A stretch of 7,513 nt of DNA from positions 1 through 7,513 of the forward strand of contig JAGWJK010000185.1 of NCBI GenBank assembly GCA_028865845.1. The letters run 5' to 3'. The position numbers were made by a program, and so were the translations under genes. Every line of letters begins with the position of its first letter. Position 1 is the first letter of the stretch. Of this stretch, positions 1 to 7,034 are shown piece after piece. Source of the DNA: Rhizobiaceae bacterium. GTDB taxonomy: Bacteria; Pseudomonadota; Alphaproteobacteria; Rhizobiales; Rhizobiaceae. Under the pieces are notes generated by a model, which did not search any database, was not told where the DNA came from, and saw only the letters and a program-made list of their open reading frames with translations.

Positions 1-3000
1 GCTTTTCATAGCTTGCCATCCGCTCCGTGATCTTTGCCATGATCTTGTGCGCCGCCGCTTCCTTAACCAGCCCGTATCCCCGGATCTCGTCGAACAGCGT
101 CAGGATGCCGAGCGCCTCCGCCTCGTTGTCCGACCGCAATCCGGCAAGGATCCGGCCGACAATCACCTCGTAGTCGCCGATCAGACGGCGCTCCAGCCTG
201 CGCTCGGGCAGATAGCCGAAAACGTCGAAGGCGGTTCCCCGCAGGCGCTTGAGCGGCGCGAGCCGGCGCAGCACCGGCAATATCCACGCGCCGAACTCGC
301 GCTTTTTCGGCCGGCCGTTCGGGTCCTTGCCGGCAAGTATCGGCGGGGCGAGATTGAAGGCAAGCTTGAAATCGCCTTCCATCTCATCACGCAGATGCGC
401 CTCGAACGCCGGATCGGTCAGAAGCCGCGCGACCTCGTATTCATCCTTGTAGGCAAGCACGCGGGCATAGGTGGCGGCGACGGCAAAGGGTACCTTGTCG
501 GAGGACAATTGCGCTTTGAGCGCAGCCGCCTTGGCACGCTCGACTACAGCCATATAGCGACCGGCAAGCGCTTCATCCTGGTAGGCGATCAAATGCGCCC
601 TGCGGTGGGCGACCAATTCATCGAGGCTCATATCCACGAGTGACCGCGCCGCATCGGGTTCGGCAGTCACCGCCTCGATCGCTTTCGGATCATGTGCCAG
701 CAGCCGGCCCCAATGAAAGGCCGAAAGGCTTGCCTTGACGGCGACACCGTTCAGCTCGATCGCCTTCTCGATGGCTTCGAGCGACAGCGGCAGCAGGCCG
801 CGCTGCCAGGCAAAGCCGGTGAGCAGGATATTGGTCGACATCGCATCGCCCGTCACCGCCGTTGCCACATGCCCGAAATCGAGGAATACGGATTTGTCGC
901 TGACGGTCTTGGCGATGGCATGTTGTACCGAGCCGACCTTGAAATCGAAATCGCGGTTGCGCACGAAATCGGCGACAGGCATCAGGCCTGTATTGACGAC
1001 CGCCGTCGTGCGGCTCGTGGCACAGAGCGTGATCGCGTCCTTCGAGGCGCCCACGACATCGTCGGCCGCCAGCAAGAGATCGGCACCGCCATTGACGATG
1101 CGCGACGAGGTGACATCGGTCTCCTTCAGGCCAATGCGGAGATGGCTCATCACCGCGCCGCCCTTCTGTGCTAGACCAGCCATATCGAGGATCATCGGCA
1201 CCTTGCCGTCGAGATGGGCGGCCATGCCGAGAATGGCGCCGATCGTCAGAATGCCGGTACCGCCGACGCCGGCGATGGCGATATTCCAGGGGCGCTCGCC
1301 GATGACCGGTATCTCCGGCATCGGCACATCGACATCGGCATGCTCAAGCGCCTGGCGCTTCCTGCGCTTGCCGCCGTGGACGGTGACGAAGGACGGGCAG
1401 AAGCCTTTGACGCAGGAGAAGTCCTTGTTGCAGCTGGATTGATTGATCTGCCGCTTGCGGCCGAATTCGGTTTCCAGCGGTTCGACCGAGATGCAATTGG
1501 ACTGGACCGAGCAATCGCCGCAGCCTTCGCAGACGGCGGGATTGATAAAGACGCGCTTGGCGGGGTCTTCCATCGAGCCGCGGCTGCGGCGGCGGCGCTT
1601 TTCGGCAGCGCAGGTCTGGACATAGACGATCGCCGAACAGCCCTCGGTATCACGCAGGGTCAGCATTACCTGATCGAGATTGTCGCGATGGAGAACCTTG
1701 ACCCCGGGCGCCAGCTCGGAAGCCACGTAGGCTTCCGGCGTTTCCGAGAGCAGGTAGATCGGCTTGACACCTTCATTGTAAAGCTGCCGCGTCATCAGTT
1801 GCGGCGTCATATAGCCATCGATCGGCTGACCGCCCGTCATGGCGACGGCGTCATTATAGAGCAGCTTATAGGTGACATTGACCTTGGCTGCCACCGATTG
1901 CCGGATGGCTAGCGTCCCGGAGTGGAAATAGGTGCCGTCGCCGAGATTGACGAACATGTGCTTCTCGTCGGTGTAGCGGGAAATCGCCGTCCAGGGCACG
2001 CCTTCGCCGCCCATCTGCGTAAAGGTCTCGGTGTTGCGGTCCATCCAGGTGACCATGTAGTGGCAGCCGATGCCGGCCATGGCGCGACTGCCCTCGGGCA
2101 CACGGGTCGACGTGTTGTGCGGACAGCCGGAACAGAAGAACGGCGTGCGGCTGAGCGGCGGAACATGGCTGCGGCTGATCTGGCCACGCTCGGCGAGATA
2201 GGCAAGCTTCCTCGCTATGCGATCGTGCAACGCCGGATCGAGATCGAGCTTGACGATACGTCCGGCAATGGCGCGGGCGACGGCTCCGACCGTCAGCGCC
2301 GCCGACAGGCTGAGATAGGGCTTGTCGTGTTCGTCGAACTTGCCGACGATGCGCGGACGGACATCGGCGCGCCAGTTGAAAAGCTGCTGCTTGATCTGAT
2401 ATTCGATGATCTCGCGCCGCTCTTCGACGACGAGAACCTCATCCAGTCCCTCGGAAAAATGCCGCACGCCCTCAGGCTCCAGCGGCCAGGGCATGCGGAC
2501 CTTCAGGATGCGAAGGCCGATCGCCGCCATTTCGCTCGGGCCGATTTCCAGCTCGCGCAGCGCCTGCAGCACATCCTCATAGGCCTTGCCGGAGGAGATA
2601 ATGCCGAAACGAGCGTTCGGCACGTCATGGGTGATTTCGTCGACGCGATTGGCGCGGGCAAAGGCAATGGCGGCATAGGCTTTGTAGGTCTGCAGCCGGT
2701 CGTCCTGCACCAACGGCGGATCGGGCCAGCGCAGGTTCAAGCCGCCGGGCGGCAGCTCGAAATCCGTCGGCAGAACGAATTGCCTGTTTTCGCCGGAGAG
2801 ATCAACGGCGGCCGTGGTCTCGATCGTGTCGGCGATGAATTTCATACCGACCCAGCAGCCCGAATAGCGCGACATGGCGATGCCGAGCAGGCCATATTCC
2901 AAGAACTCGTGGATGGAGGATGGATAGAGGACGGGGATGACCGCCGACATGAAATCATGATCGGTCTGATGCGGGATCGTGGACGATTTGGCGGAATGGT

Positions 3001-3439
3001 CATCGCCGGCGAAGCAGAGAACCCCGCCATGTTTCGAGGTGCCGGCGGCATTGCCGTGCTTCAGCACATCACCGGAGCGATCGACGCCGGGACCCTTGCC
3101 GTACCAGATGCCGAGCACGCCGTCCTTGCGGGCGCCGGGCGAAAGACCGACCTGCTGCGTGCCCCAGATGGCCGTTGCGGCGAGGTCCTCGTTGATGCCG
3201 GGCTGAAAGGTGACGTCGTGGGCGTCGAGGTAAGTCTTGGCTTTCAGAAGCTGCTGGTCATAGCCGCCGATCGGCGAGCCGCGGTAGCCTGAGATGAAGG
3301 CGGCGGTGTTGAGGCCAGCGGCGCGGTCGCGGCGCATCTGGGTCATGGGCAGGCGCACAAGCGTCTGCAGGCCGGTCATGAAAACGCGGCCTTCCTCGGC
3401 CGTATATTTGTCGTCAAGCGATACGCTCGTCGCAAGCAT
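1..3439 (-). CDS. Fused indolepyruvate:ferredoxin oxidoreductase (IorA/IorB-type), C-terminus cut by window edge
   Basis: The frame is open from an ATG at 3439 to the left edge, giving 1146 residues. The fused family is usually about 1150-1190 residues long, so only a short tail is missing. The family oxidatively decarboxylates indolepyruvate and other aryl-pyruvates to aryl-acetyl-CoA, passing electrons to ferredoxin. Seen in the sequence: an N-terminal 2-oxoacid oxidoreductase region with the PGINEDLAATA stretch, a CSGCPHN motif (C436-N442), and a thiamine diphosphate motif GDGT (500-503) followed by N529. Next comes a ferredoxin-like cysteine block (C637, C640, C643, C649, then C670, C676, C681), and a gamma-subunit-like domain opening with GVGGTG (724-729). 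The last ~230 residues match where the family carries its DUF6537 domain. A strong GGGAGGAG site (3445-3452) lies 5 bases before the start. No ferredoxin gene is nearby. Domain order and cysteines make the family assignment firm; the exact aryl-pyruvate substrate is inferred. Confidence 0.95.
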   Translation of the reverse strand, partial: MLATSVSLDDKYTAEEGRVFMTGLQTLVRLPMTQMRRDRAAGLNTAAFISGYRGSPIGGYDQQLLKAKTYLDAHDVTFQPGINEDLAATAIWGTQQVGLSPGARKDGVLGIWYGKGPGVDRSGDVLKHGNAAGTSKHGGVLCFAGDDHSAKSSTIPHQTDHDFMSAVIPVLYPSSIHEFLEYGLLGIAMSRYSGCWVGMKFIADTIETTAAVDLSGENRQFVLPTDFELPPGGLNLRWPDPPLVQDDRLQTYKAYAAIAFARANRVDEITHDVPNARFGIISSGKAYEDVLQALRELEIGPSEMAAIGLRILKVRMPWPLEPEGVRHFSEGLDEVLVVEERREIIEYQIKQQLFNWRADVRPRIVGKFDEHDKPYLSLSAALTVGAVARAIAGRIVKLDLDPALHDRIARKLAYLAERGQISRSHVPPLSRTPFFCSGCPHNTSTRVPEGSRAMAGIGCHYMVTWMDRNTETFTQMGGEGVPWTAISRYTDEKHMFVNLGDGTYFHSGTLAIRQSVAAKVNVTYKLLYNDAVAMTGGQPIDGYMTPQLMTRQLYNEGVKPIYLLSETPEAYVASELAPGVKVLHRDNLDQVMLTLRDTEGCSAIVYVQTCAAEKRRRRSRGSMEDPAKRVFINPAVCEGCGDCSVQSNCISVEPLETEFGRKRQINQSSCNKDFSCVKGFCPSFVTVHGGKRRKRQALEHADVDVPMPEIPVIGERPWNIAIAGVGGTGILTIGAILGMAAHLDGKVPMILDMAGLAQKGGAVMSHLRIGLKETDVTSSRIVNGGADLLLAADDVVGASKDAITLCATSRTTAVVNTGLMPVADFVRNRDFDFKVGSVQHAIAKTVSDKSVFLDFGHVATAVTGDAMSTNILLTGFAWQRGLLPLSLEAIEKAIELNGVAVKASLSAFHWGRLLAHDPKAIEAVTAEPDAARSLVDMSLDELVAHRRAHLIAYQDEALAGRYMAVVERAKAAALKAQLSSDKVPFAVAATYARVLAYKDEYEVARLLTDPAFEAHLRDEMEGDFKLAFNLAPPILAGKDPNGRPKKREFGAWILPVLRRLAPLKRLRGTAFDVFGYLPERRLERRLIGDYEVIVGRILAGLRSDNEAEALGILTLFDEIRGYGLVKEAAAHKIMAKITERMASYEK

Positions 3440-3643
3440 CTGCTCTCCTCCCGAGATCGCAGTTACCGATTGCGCCTACCGATTTTCGCGGGATGCCTCC
3501 AACCGCATCCGGACGAAAACCTGCTGCTATGCTAACACGCGTGCATGCTAATTTCCGAACGAAGGCGGGGCGCCGACAGCATGATTTGCAAAGGTTTCGG
3601 GCGGTCGACGCATATATTCATGCTCGCAATGCTCTTGCCATCC

Positions 3644-3696
3644 GCCCTCGCCCTTGGAGGCTGCGGCTTTCAGCCTTCGCGCCTCAGGGTGAGGGC
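3644..3696 (-). repeat. 53-bp palindromic intergenic repeat, copy 1 (inverted relative to copy 2)
   Basis: The outer arms 3644-3661 and 3681-3696 are imperfect reverse complements around a 19-base centre. A smaller hairpin, CCTCA-GGG-TGAGG, lies in the right arm (3682-3694), and AGGCTG/CAGCCT can pair across the centre. Read on the minus strand, the element aligns without gaps to copy 2, with 35 of 53 positions identical and the matches concentrated in the arms. The design (CCTCA-N3-TGAGG at one end, CCTC-N-AAGG-N-CGAGG at the other) resembles the palindromic intergenic mosaic elements described in rhizobia. Assignment to a named family is inferred. Confidence 0.7.
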
Positions 3697-3757
3697 TAAT
3701 CTTTGGTCGACGCTCGTCCCCGACACGGTATTTCTCGGCAAACGACTTAGCCTACTC

Positions 3758-3810
3758 CGCCTCATCGTGAGGCGCGTAGCCCATCGGACGAAACCTCGAA
3801 GGACGAGGCG
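3758..3810 (+). repeat. 53-bp palindromic intergenic repeat, copy 2
   Basis: The left arm contains a perfect 7-bp stem, CGCCTCA-TCG-TGAGGCG (3758-3774). The right arm contains CCTCG-AAGGA-CGAGG (3794-3808). The two arms can also pair with each other as one long imperfect stem, so the element can be drawn as two hairpins or as one extended stem. It is a homologue of copy 1 in the opposite orientation, 61 bases away. It lies between two divergent 5' ends, so a role as a transcription terminator is unlikely. Confidence 0.7.
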
Positions 3811-3886
3811 GCCACGATACTCTCATCCATCACGAGCTTTCATCGATGATATCAGCGACAAGGTCTTTTACTCGTCGAACCAGCCT

Positions 3887-3892
3887 CATAAT
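3887..3892 (+). promoter_or_regulatory. Possible -10 element for the first glutathione S-transferase gene
   Basis: CATAAT matches the sigma-70 consensus at five of six positions and would give a leader of about 25 bases. The hexamer 17 bases upstream (TCTTTT, 3864-3869) is a poor -35, so the call is weak. Confidence 0.3.
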
Positions 3893-3924
3893 CTGCCACG
3901 CATTCGAATCCCTGGAGACAGATC

Positions 3925-4587
3925 ATGTTGACAATTTACGGCGTCTACCGCTCGCGCGCTTCACGCAACTACTGGATGGCCCTGGAGCTTGGCCTCGAGT
4001 TTGAATCCGAGCCGGTCATCCAGGCGCACCGGCTCGCCAATCCGATAGCTGCCGATGCCCAGATCAATACGATGTCGCCGGCGTTTCTCGCCATCAATCC
4101 GATGGGCATGATCCCGAGCATAAGAGACGGCGACCTCGTGATGCATGAGTCGCTCGCGATCAACCTTTATCTCGCCCGCAAGTATGGTGGTCCGCTGGCC
4201 GGCAAGACGGTCGAGGAAGAAGGGCTGATGTCGATGTGGACCATGTGGGCGGCAACCGAGGTCGAGCCACACAGCGTCGCGGTGGTGCGCATCTATGACA
4301 ACGCCCAGGAAACCAGCGAGGCCGGCAAGGCCGGGATAGCCGTTGCCAGCCGCTCGCTGAAGAAGCCGCTGGATGTCCTGGAAAAGCACCTGCAAAATCA
4401 GGACTATCTCGTCGGAAACCGCTTCACCGCCGCCGATCTCAATCTTGCCGAAGTGCTTCGCTATGCGCAGACCGAACAGGCGTTGTTCGACAGCCGCCCG
4501 AAGGTGAAAAGCTGGATCGAACGTTGCCAGGCGCGCGATGCCTATAAGGCGATGCAGGCAACGCGCGGCAAGGAGCCGACCGATTGA
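3925..4587 (+). CDS. Glutathione S-transferase family protein
   Basis: A 220-residue protein, the normal length for a cytosolic glutathione S-transferase. These enzymes conjugate glutathione to electrophiles or reduce disulfides and peroxides. The N-terminal thioredoxin-fold domain (about 1-87) contains the cis-proline loop GMIPSI (P64) and the glutathione-binding HES motif (E75, S76). Serines at 10 and 13 sit where the catalytic Ser or Cys lies in related classes; no cysteine is present there. The helical C-terminal domain carries the N-capping pattern T168-x-x-D171 in [10 protein letters not shown]. The start ATG has GGAG at 3914-3917, seven bases upstream. The gene stands alone, ends 19 bases before the convergent LysR gene, and faces the oxidoreductase gene across a long intergenic region. 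The family is certain; the substrate cannot be told from sequence. Confidence 0.92.
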   Translation: MLTIYGVYRSRASRNYWMALELGLEFESEPVIQAHRLANPIAADAQINTMSPAFLAINPMGMIPSIRDGDLVMHESLAINLYLARKYGGPLAGKTVEEEGLMSMWTMWAATEVEPHSVAVVRIYDNAQETSEAGKAGIAVASRSLKKPLDVLEKHLQNQDYLVGNRFTAADLNLAEVLRYAQTEQALFDSRPKVKSWIERCQARDAYKAMQATRGKEPTD

Positions 4588-4606
4588 TGGATCGGAAGGC
4601 CGGCGG

Positions 4607-5503
4607 TCATTGGAACTGCCGCATGCTTTCTTCCATCTCCTTGCGCATCCAAGTCTTGAAGGCCGTGACCTTCCTGGCCTCGCGTACGCCTTCGGCCGTT
4701 ATGAAATAGTGGCCGAAGCCGGTTTTGGCGCGGATGCCGAAGGGGTCGACGAGGCATTTCTGCTGCAGCGCATAGGCAGCCAGGGTCTGCCAGGCAAGCA
4801 TGACGCCCTGGCCGGCCATGGCGGCATCAAGGCAGAGTGAAGCGTCGTTGAATACATGGCGTGCCTCCATGGAGGCGCCTGAAAGACCGGCAGCCTTCAG
4901 CCACACTTCCCATGTGAACATCGCATGGGCGTCGATGACCGCAGGCACACGCAGGAGATCGGCGGGTTCCTTCAGCGCGCCGGCGATCTGCGGCGTGACG
5001 ACGGGGAAAATCTCCTGTGACAACAACAGCTCGGATTTGACGCCCGGCCAGTGACCGTTGCCGACGCGAATGCTGATATCGACATCCGAAGTGGCTGGAT
5101 TGACGAGCTGCGTCGTGGCGTCGATCCGCAGCCGGATATCGGGATGCAGCTTGGCAAAACGATCGAGCCGATGCACCAGCCACCGCGCCGCAAGCACCGG
5201 CGCAACCGATATGGTAAGAATATTGTCATCGCGATGCTGTGCCGCCGCGACCGCCGCCGACAAGGCCTGAAACCCCTCGCCGAGCCGCGCCAATATCGAA
5301 CTCCCGGCCTCGGTCACCGCCATCCCCTTGGACGTCCGTTCGAACACTGCCCGCCCGAGCTGCGCCTCGGTCTTGATGACCTGTTGGCTGACAGCCCCAA
5401 CAGTGACGCCGAGTTCATCCGCTGCTGCCTGCAGCGACCCCAGCCTGCCGACGGCCTCCACGGCCCGAAGGCCGTTCAGGTGAATGCTGTTGAGATTTCT
5501 CAT
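4607..5503 (-). CDS. LysR-family transcriptional regulator, GcvA-like
   Basis: 298 residues, the usual LysR length. The winged helix-turn-helix spans about 1-67, with the recognition region around GSLQAAADELGVTVGAVSQQ (22-41) and the FERTSKGMAVTEAG wing (54-67). The rest is a periplasmic-binding-protein-like effector domain (about 92-290) of the GcvA/TrpI-like subgroup, judged by the NGLRAVEAVG start and the SVAPVLAARWLVHRL segment. The start ATG (5501-5503) is at the conserved family position, and an in-frame TAG upstream rules out a longer form. A GGAGGA site exists (5521-5526) but lies 17 bases away, too far to serve this start well. The gene is divergent from the 61-residue protein gene and convergent with the first glutathione S-transferase gene, so either could be a target. 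The inducer is unknown. Confidence 0.93.
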   Translation of the reverse strand: MRNLNSIHLNGLRAVEAVGRLGSLQAAADELGVTVGAVSQQVIKTEAQLGRAVFERTSKGMAVTEAGSSILARLGEGFQALSAAVAAAQHRDDNILTISVAPVLAARWLVHRLDRFAKLHPDIRLRIDATTQLVNPATSDVDISIRVGNGHWPGVKSELLLSQEIFPVVTPQIAGALKEPADLLRVPAVIDAHAMFTWEVWLKAAGLSGASMEARHVFNDASLCLDAAMAGQGVMLAWQTLAAYALQQKCLVDPFGIRAKTGFGHYFITAEGVREARKVTAFKTWMRKEMEESMRQFQ

Positions 5504-5518
5504 ATAGAATATCTATAT
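5502..5518. promoter_or_regulatory. AT-rich dyad overlapping the LysR gene start, possible autoregulatory operator
   Basis: ATATAG and CTATAT are perfect inverted 6-mers around AATAT. The dyad contains T-N11-A, the loose core of LysR binding sites, and includes the start codon of the regulator gene. Such AT-rich dyads can also arise by chance, so the operator role is inference. Confidence 0.35.
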
Positions 5519-5543
5519 CATCCTCCTCGCATTCTCAATTGAA

Positions 5544-5564
5544 ATCGCGCTGAGCGCGCGCGAT
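5544..5564. promoter_or_regulatory. Inverted repeat in the divergent LysR / small-protein intergenic region
   Basis: ATCGCGC and GCGCGAT are perfect 7-bp arms separated by seven bases. The site lies between the regulator gene and the divergent small gene, where LysR proteins usually bind. An adjacent 8-bp palindrome, TCAATTGA, is at 5535-5542. The G+C-rich arms could instead form a hairpin. Function is inferred from position only. Confidence 0.35.
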
Positions 5565-5650
5565 CATCGCGGTATGAAACTAACGATCGCTCTTGAGCTG
5601 TGAATAGGATTGCCCAAGGCACGACATCGTGAAAGAGCAAGGAGGCGGAC

Positions 5651-5836
5651 ATGTCCATACTGAAGTTTTTCTTCACTCAACTCCATGAGGAGGATCGGGC
5701 CTCCGACCAGGATCCACTGTCCCACCCAGCGCTTGATGCCATGTCGCTGGACGAACTGGCGGATCTGCCGTTGATGCCGGAAAATCTCGGGCGCAATGCG
5801 GAGACCCGGGAGAACGAATTAACGTCGTGTGCGTAG
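5651..5836 (+). CDS. Small acidic protein of unknown function, 61 residues
   Basis: I cannot assign a function. The gene is supported by a near-ideal ribosome binding site, AAGGAGG (5639-5645), five bases before the ATG, and by its position divergent from a LysR regulator, a common arrangement for a regulated target. The protein begins with the hydrophobic run MSILKFFF, which is too short to be a membrane segment. An acidic stretch follows, and then HPALDAMSLDELADLPLMPE (25-44), which reads as a conserved-looking core likely to form short helices. There is one cysteine, C60, next to the C-terminus. No signal peptide or DNA-binding motif is visible. The next gene starts 112 bases downstream and may or may not be co-transcribed. 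Confidence 0.7.
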   Translation: MSILKFFFTQLHEEDRASDQDPLSHPALDAMSLDELADLPLMPENLGRNAETRENELTSCA

Positions 5837-5948
5837 GTACGGAGGAAGCGATTGGCGTCGCTACCCCTGTGCGATTTTAGGTTCATTTCCTCATCTCACG
5901 GCTTATGCTGCTCTCATTGTGGAGGCAATCGAGAGGCAGAGCGTGCAG

Positions 5949-6311
5949 ATGGAGACCAGCAACGACGTCGCCGCCATTTTCCTGCGTCTGCAAAGGCTTG
6001 CGGCCGAGGCGGGTCTTCCGGAAATCGAGATCAGCACGAGCTATGGCACGCCGGCCCTGAAGGTCGGTGGCAAGGCATTCGTGTCGGTCAAAAATGCCGA
6101 GACGGTGGTGCTTGCTCTGCCGATCGATCACAAGGAACAGCTGATCGAGATGGCGCCGGAGATCTATTTCCAGACCGACCATTATCGCGGCTGGCCTTCG
6201 CTCCCGCTCCGCATCGCCGAAATCGGCGATGACGAATTGAAGGTGCGGCTCGTCGAGGCGTGGCGGTTTCGTGCGCCGAAAAAACTCAAAGCCGCCTTCG
6301 AGGGCCGATAA
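5949..6311 (+). CDS. MmcQ/YjbR-family (DUF419) protein
   Basis: 120 residues, typical for this small alpha/beta family, whose fold resembles the CyaY/DNA-binding double-wing type and whose cellular role is poorly defined. Supporting features are STSYGTPALKVGGKAFVSVK (29-48), matching the family's Y-G-x-P-A-f-x-v-x-g-K-x-F pattern. The central VVLALPIDHKEQLIEMAPEI (53-72) and the YRGWPSLPLRIAEI strand (79-92) also fit, as does a helical tail of the VEAWRFRAPKKLKAAF type. I chose the ATG at 5949. A GTG at 5943 in the same frame lies six bases after GAGAGG (5931-5936) and is an equally good or better start, adding two residues. The stop codon directly abuts the stop of the convergent glutathione S-transferase gene. 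Confidence 0.85.
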   Translation: METSNDVAAIFLRLQRLAAEAGLPEIEISTSYGTPALKVGGKAFVSVKNAETVVLALPIDHKEQLIEMAPEIYFQTDHYRGWPSLPLRIAEIGDDELKVRLVEAWRFRAPKKLKAAFEGR

Positions 6312-6932
6312 TCATCCGCGCTCGACGACAAGCGCCGGCTGCACGGCCGGACGCTCCTGCATGCGCGCGTAGTGGGCGCTGACCTTCTCAAAGCGAGCCA
6401 TATCGACGCCATCACCCGGCAGCCAGCTCGTGAGCGTGAACAGATAAGCGTCGGCGACGCTATAATGCTCGCCCATGACCCAGGGGCTTTCGAGCATCTT
6501 TTCTTCGATCAGTGCGAAACTCTCGCCCATCGTCTGTGGCACCTTTGCCTTCATCATCTCGATTGCCGCGGGATCATCGGTCCAGCGATAGCCGCGCCCC
6601 TTATGGGCGTGGTTCACATGCACGGTCGATGCCAGGTAGCTGTTGAACGCCTGCATGCGACCGAAGTCGAAGGGATCGTCAAGCGGCGCCAGCTTTGCCG
6701 CCGGTGCGATCTGCGCGATATAAGTCATGATCGCCACGTTTTCGGTGATGACGCCCCTGTCGGTCACGAGTGCGGGAACGCGTCCCTTCGGATTGATCGC
6801 GAGGTATTCCGGCGAGCGCTGCTCACCCTTGGGGAAATTGACACGTCGGGCCTCAAAAGCGAGGCCCGACTCTTCGAGAGCGATCAGGCTGGCCAGCGCG
6901 CAGCTGCCCGGCGAAAAATAGAGTGCCAACAT
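6312..6932 (-). CDS. Glutathione S-transferase, beta-class-like
   Basis: 206 residues from the ATG at 6932, about the length of bacterial beta-class enzymes. The opening LALYFSPGSCALASLIALEE closely follows the beta-class pattern, placing C11 where the class has its catalytic cysteine. The cis-proline loop is NPKGRVPAL (P53). The glutathione-binding pair is E64-N65 rather than the common E-S. H105 in STVHVNHAHKG fits the conserved beta-class histidine near position 106, and the N-cap motif appears in HYSVADAYLF. GGGAG (6939-6943) lies six bases before this start. A longer frame reaches TTG at 6977, but it adds 15 residues before the canonical start and lacks support. The gene is 102 bases downstream of the deoxyribosyltransferase-like gene on the same strand and could share its transcript. 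It differs clearly from the other glutathione S-transferase in this window. Confidence 0.93.
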   Translation of the reverse strand: MLALYFSPGSCALASLIALEESGLAFEARRVNFPKGEQRSPEYLAINPKGRVPALVTDRGVITENVAIMTYIAQIAPAAKLAPLDDPFDFGRMQAFNSYLASTVHVNHAHKGRGYRWTDDPAAIEMMKAKVPQTMGESFALIEEKMLESPWVMGEHYSVADAYLFTLTSWLPGDGVDMARFEKVSAHYARMQERPAVQPALVVERG

Positions 6933-7034
6933 ATCCGTCTCCCTGGCGCGGTTTTGACAAAAGTTAAAGCCGAGCAAGGAAATACGGAAGAGGCTGGCGC
7001 TGATCGTCGCGATGAAAGCTTTTGATGAATCGGC

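Larger units (their letters stand above)
3440..3924. other. 485-bp gene-free divergent intergenic region with inverted repeats
   Basis: This region separates the 5' ends of the oxidoreductase gene (minus) and the glutathione S-transferase gene (plus), so it should hold both promoters. Near the oxidoreductase side are two TACCGATT copies (3464-3471, 3477-3484) and two ATGCTAA copies (3529-3535, 3545-3551), the latter flanking the 8-bp palindrome CACGCGTG (3536-3543). The middle holds two inverted copies of one 53-bp palindromic repeat. Near the transferase are overlapping palindromes TCATCGATGA (3840-3849) and TGATATCA (3847-3854). Open frames cross the region on the plus strand, but they run through the repeats and show no convincing ribosome binding site, so I call no gene here. 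Confidence 0.7.

Noticed and set aside
1922..3292. 456-residue open frame on the plus strand, antisense to the oxidoreductase gene
   Set aside because: It mirrors a strongly supported gene in G+C-rich DNA, where antisense frames stay open by codon bias. It shows no recognisable domain. The other long plus-strand frames at 47-643, 692-1174 and 1214-1912 are rejected for the same reason.
3644..3810. Rho-independent terminators
   Set aside because: The stems lack U-tracts and lie between two divergent gene starts, where no transcript from a flanking gene should end.
3581..3931. Possible lipoprotein gene: ATG at 3581 followed by a hydrophobic stretch ending LALGGC
   Set aside because: The LALGGC end is encoded by the palindromic repeat at 3644-3696, and the rest is arginine-rich and runs through the second repeat. 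The ribosome binding site is weak, and the frame runs into the start of the glutathione S-transferase gene. Conservation of the frame in relatives would reopen the question.
4588..4606. Bidirectional terminator between the first glutathione S-transferase and LysR genes
   Set aside because: The 19-base gap has no stem with flanking T-runs.
5829..5948. N-terminal extension of the MmcQ/YjbR protein from a GTG at 5829
   Set aside because: It would add 40 residues not typical of the family, overlap the end of the small gene, and start without a clear ribosome binding site.
6933..6977. N-terminal extension of the second glutathione S-transferase from a TTG at 6977
   Set aside because: Beta-class enzymes start directly at the first strand, and the ATG at 6932 has its own well-placed GGGAG site.
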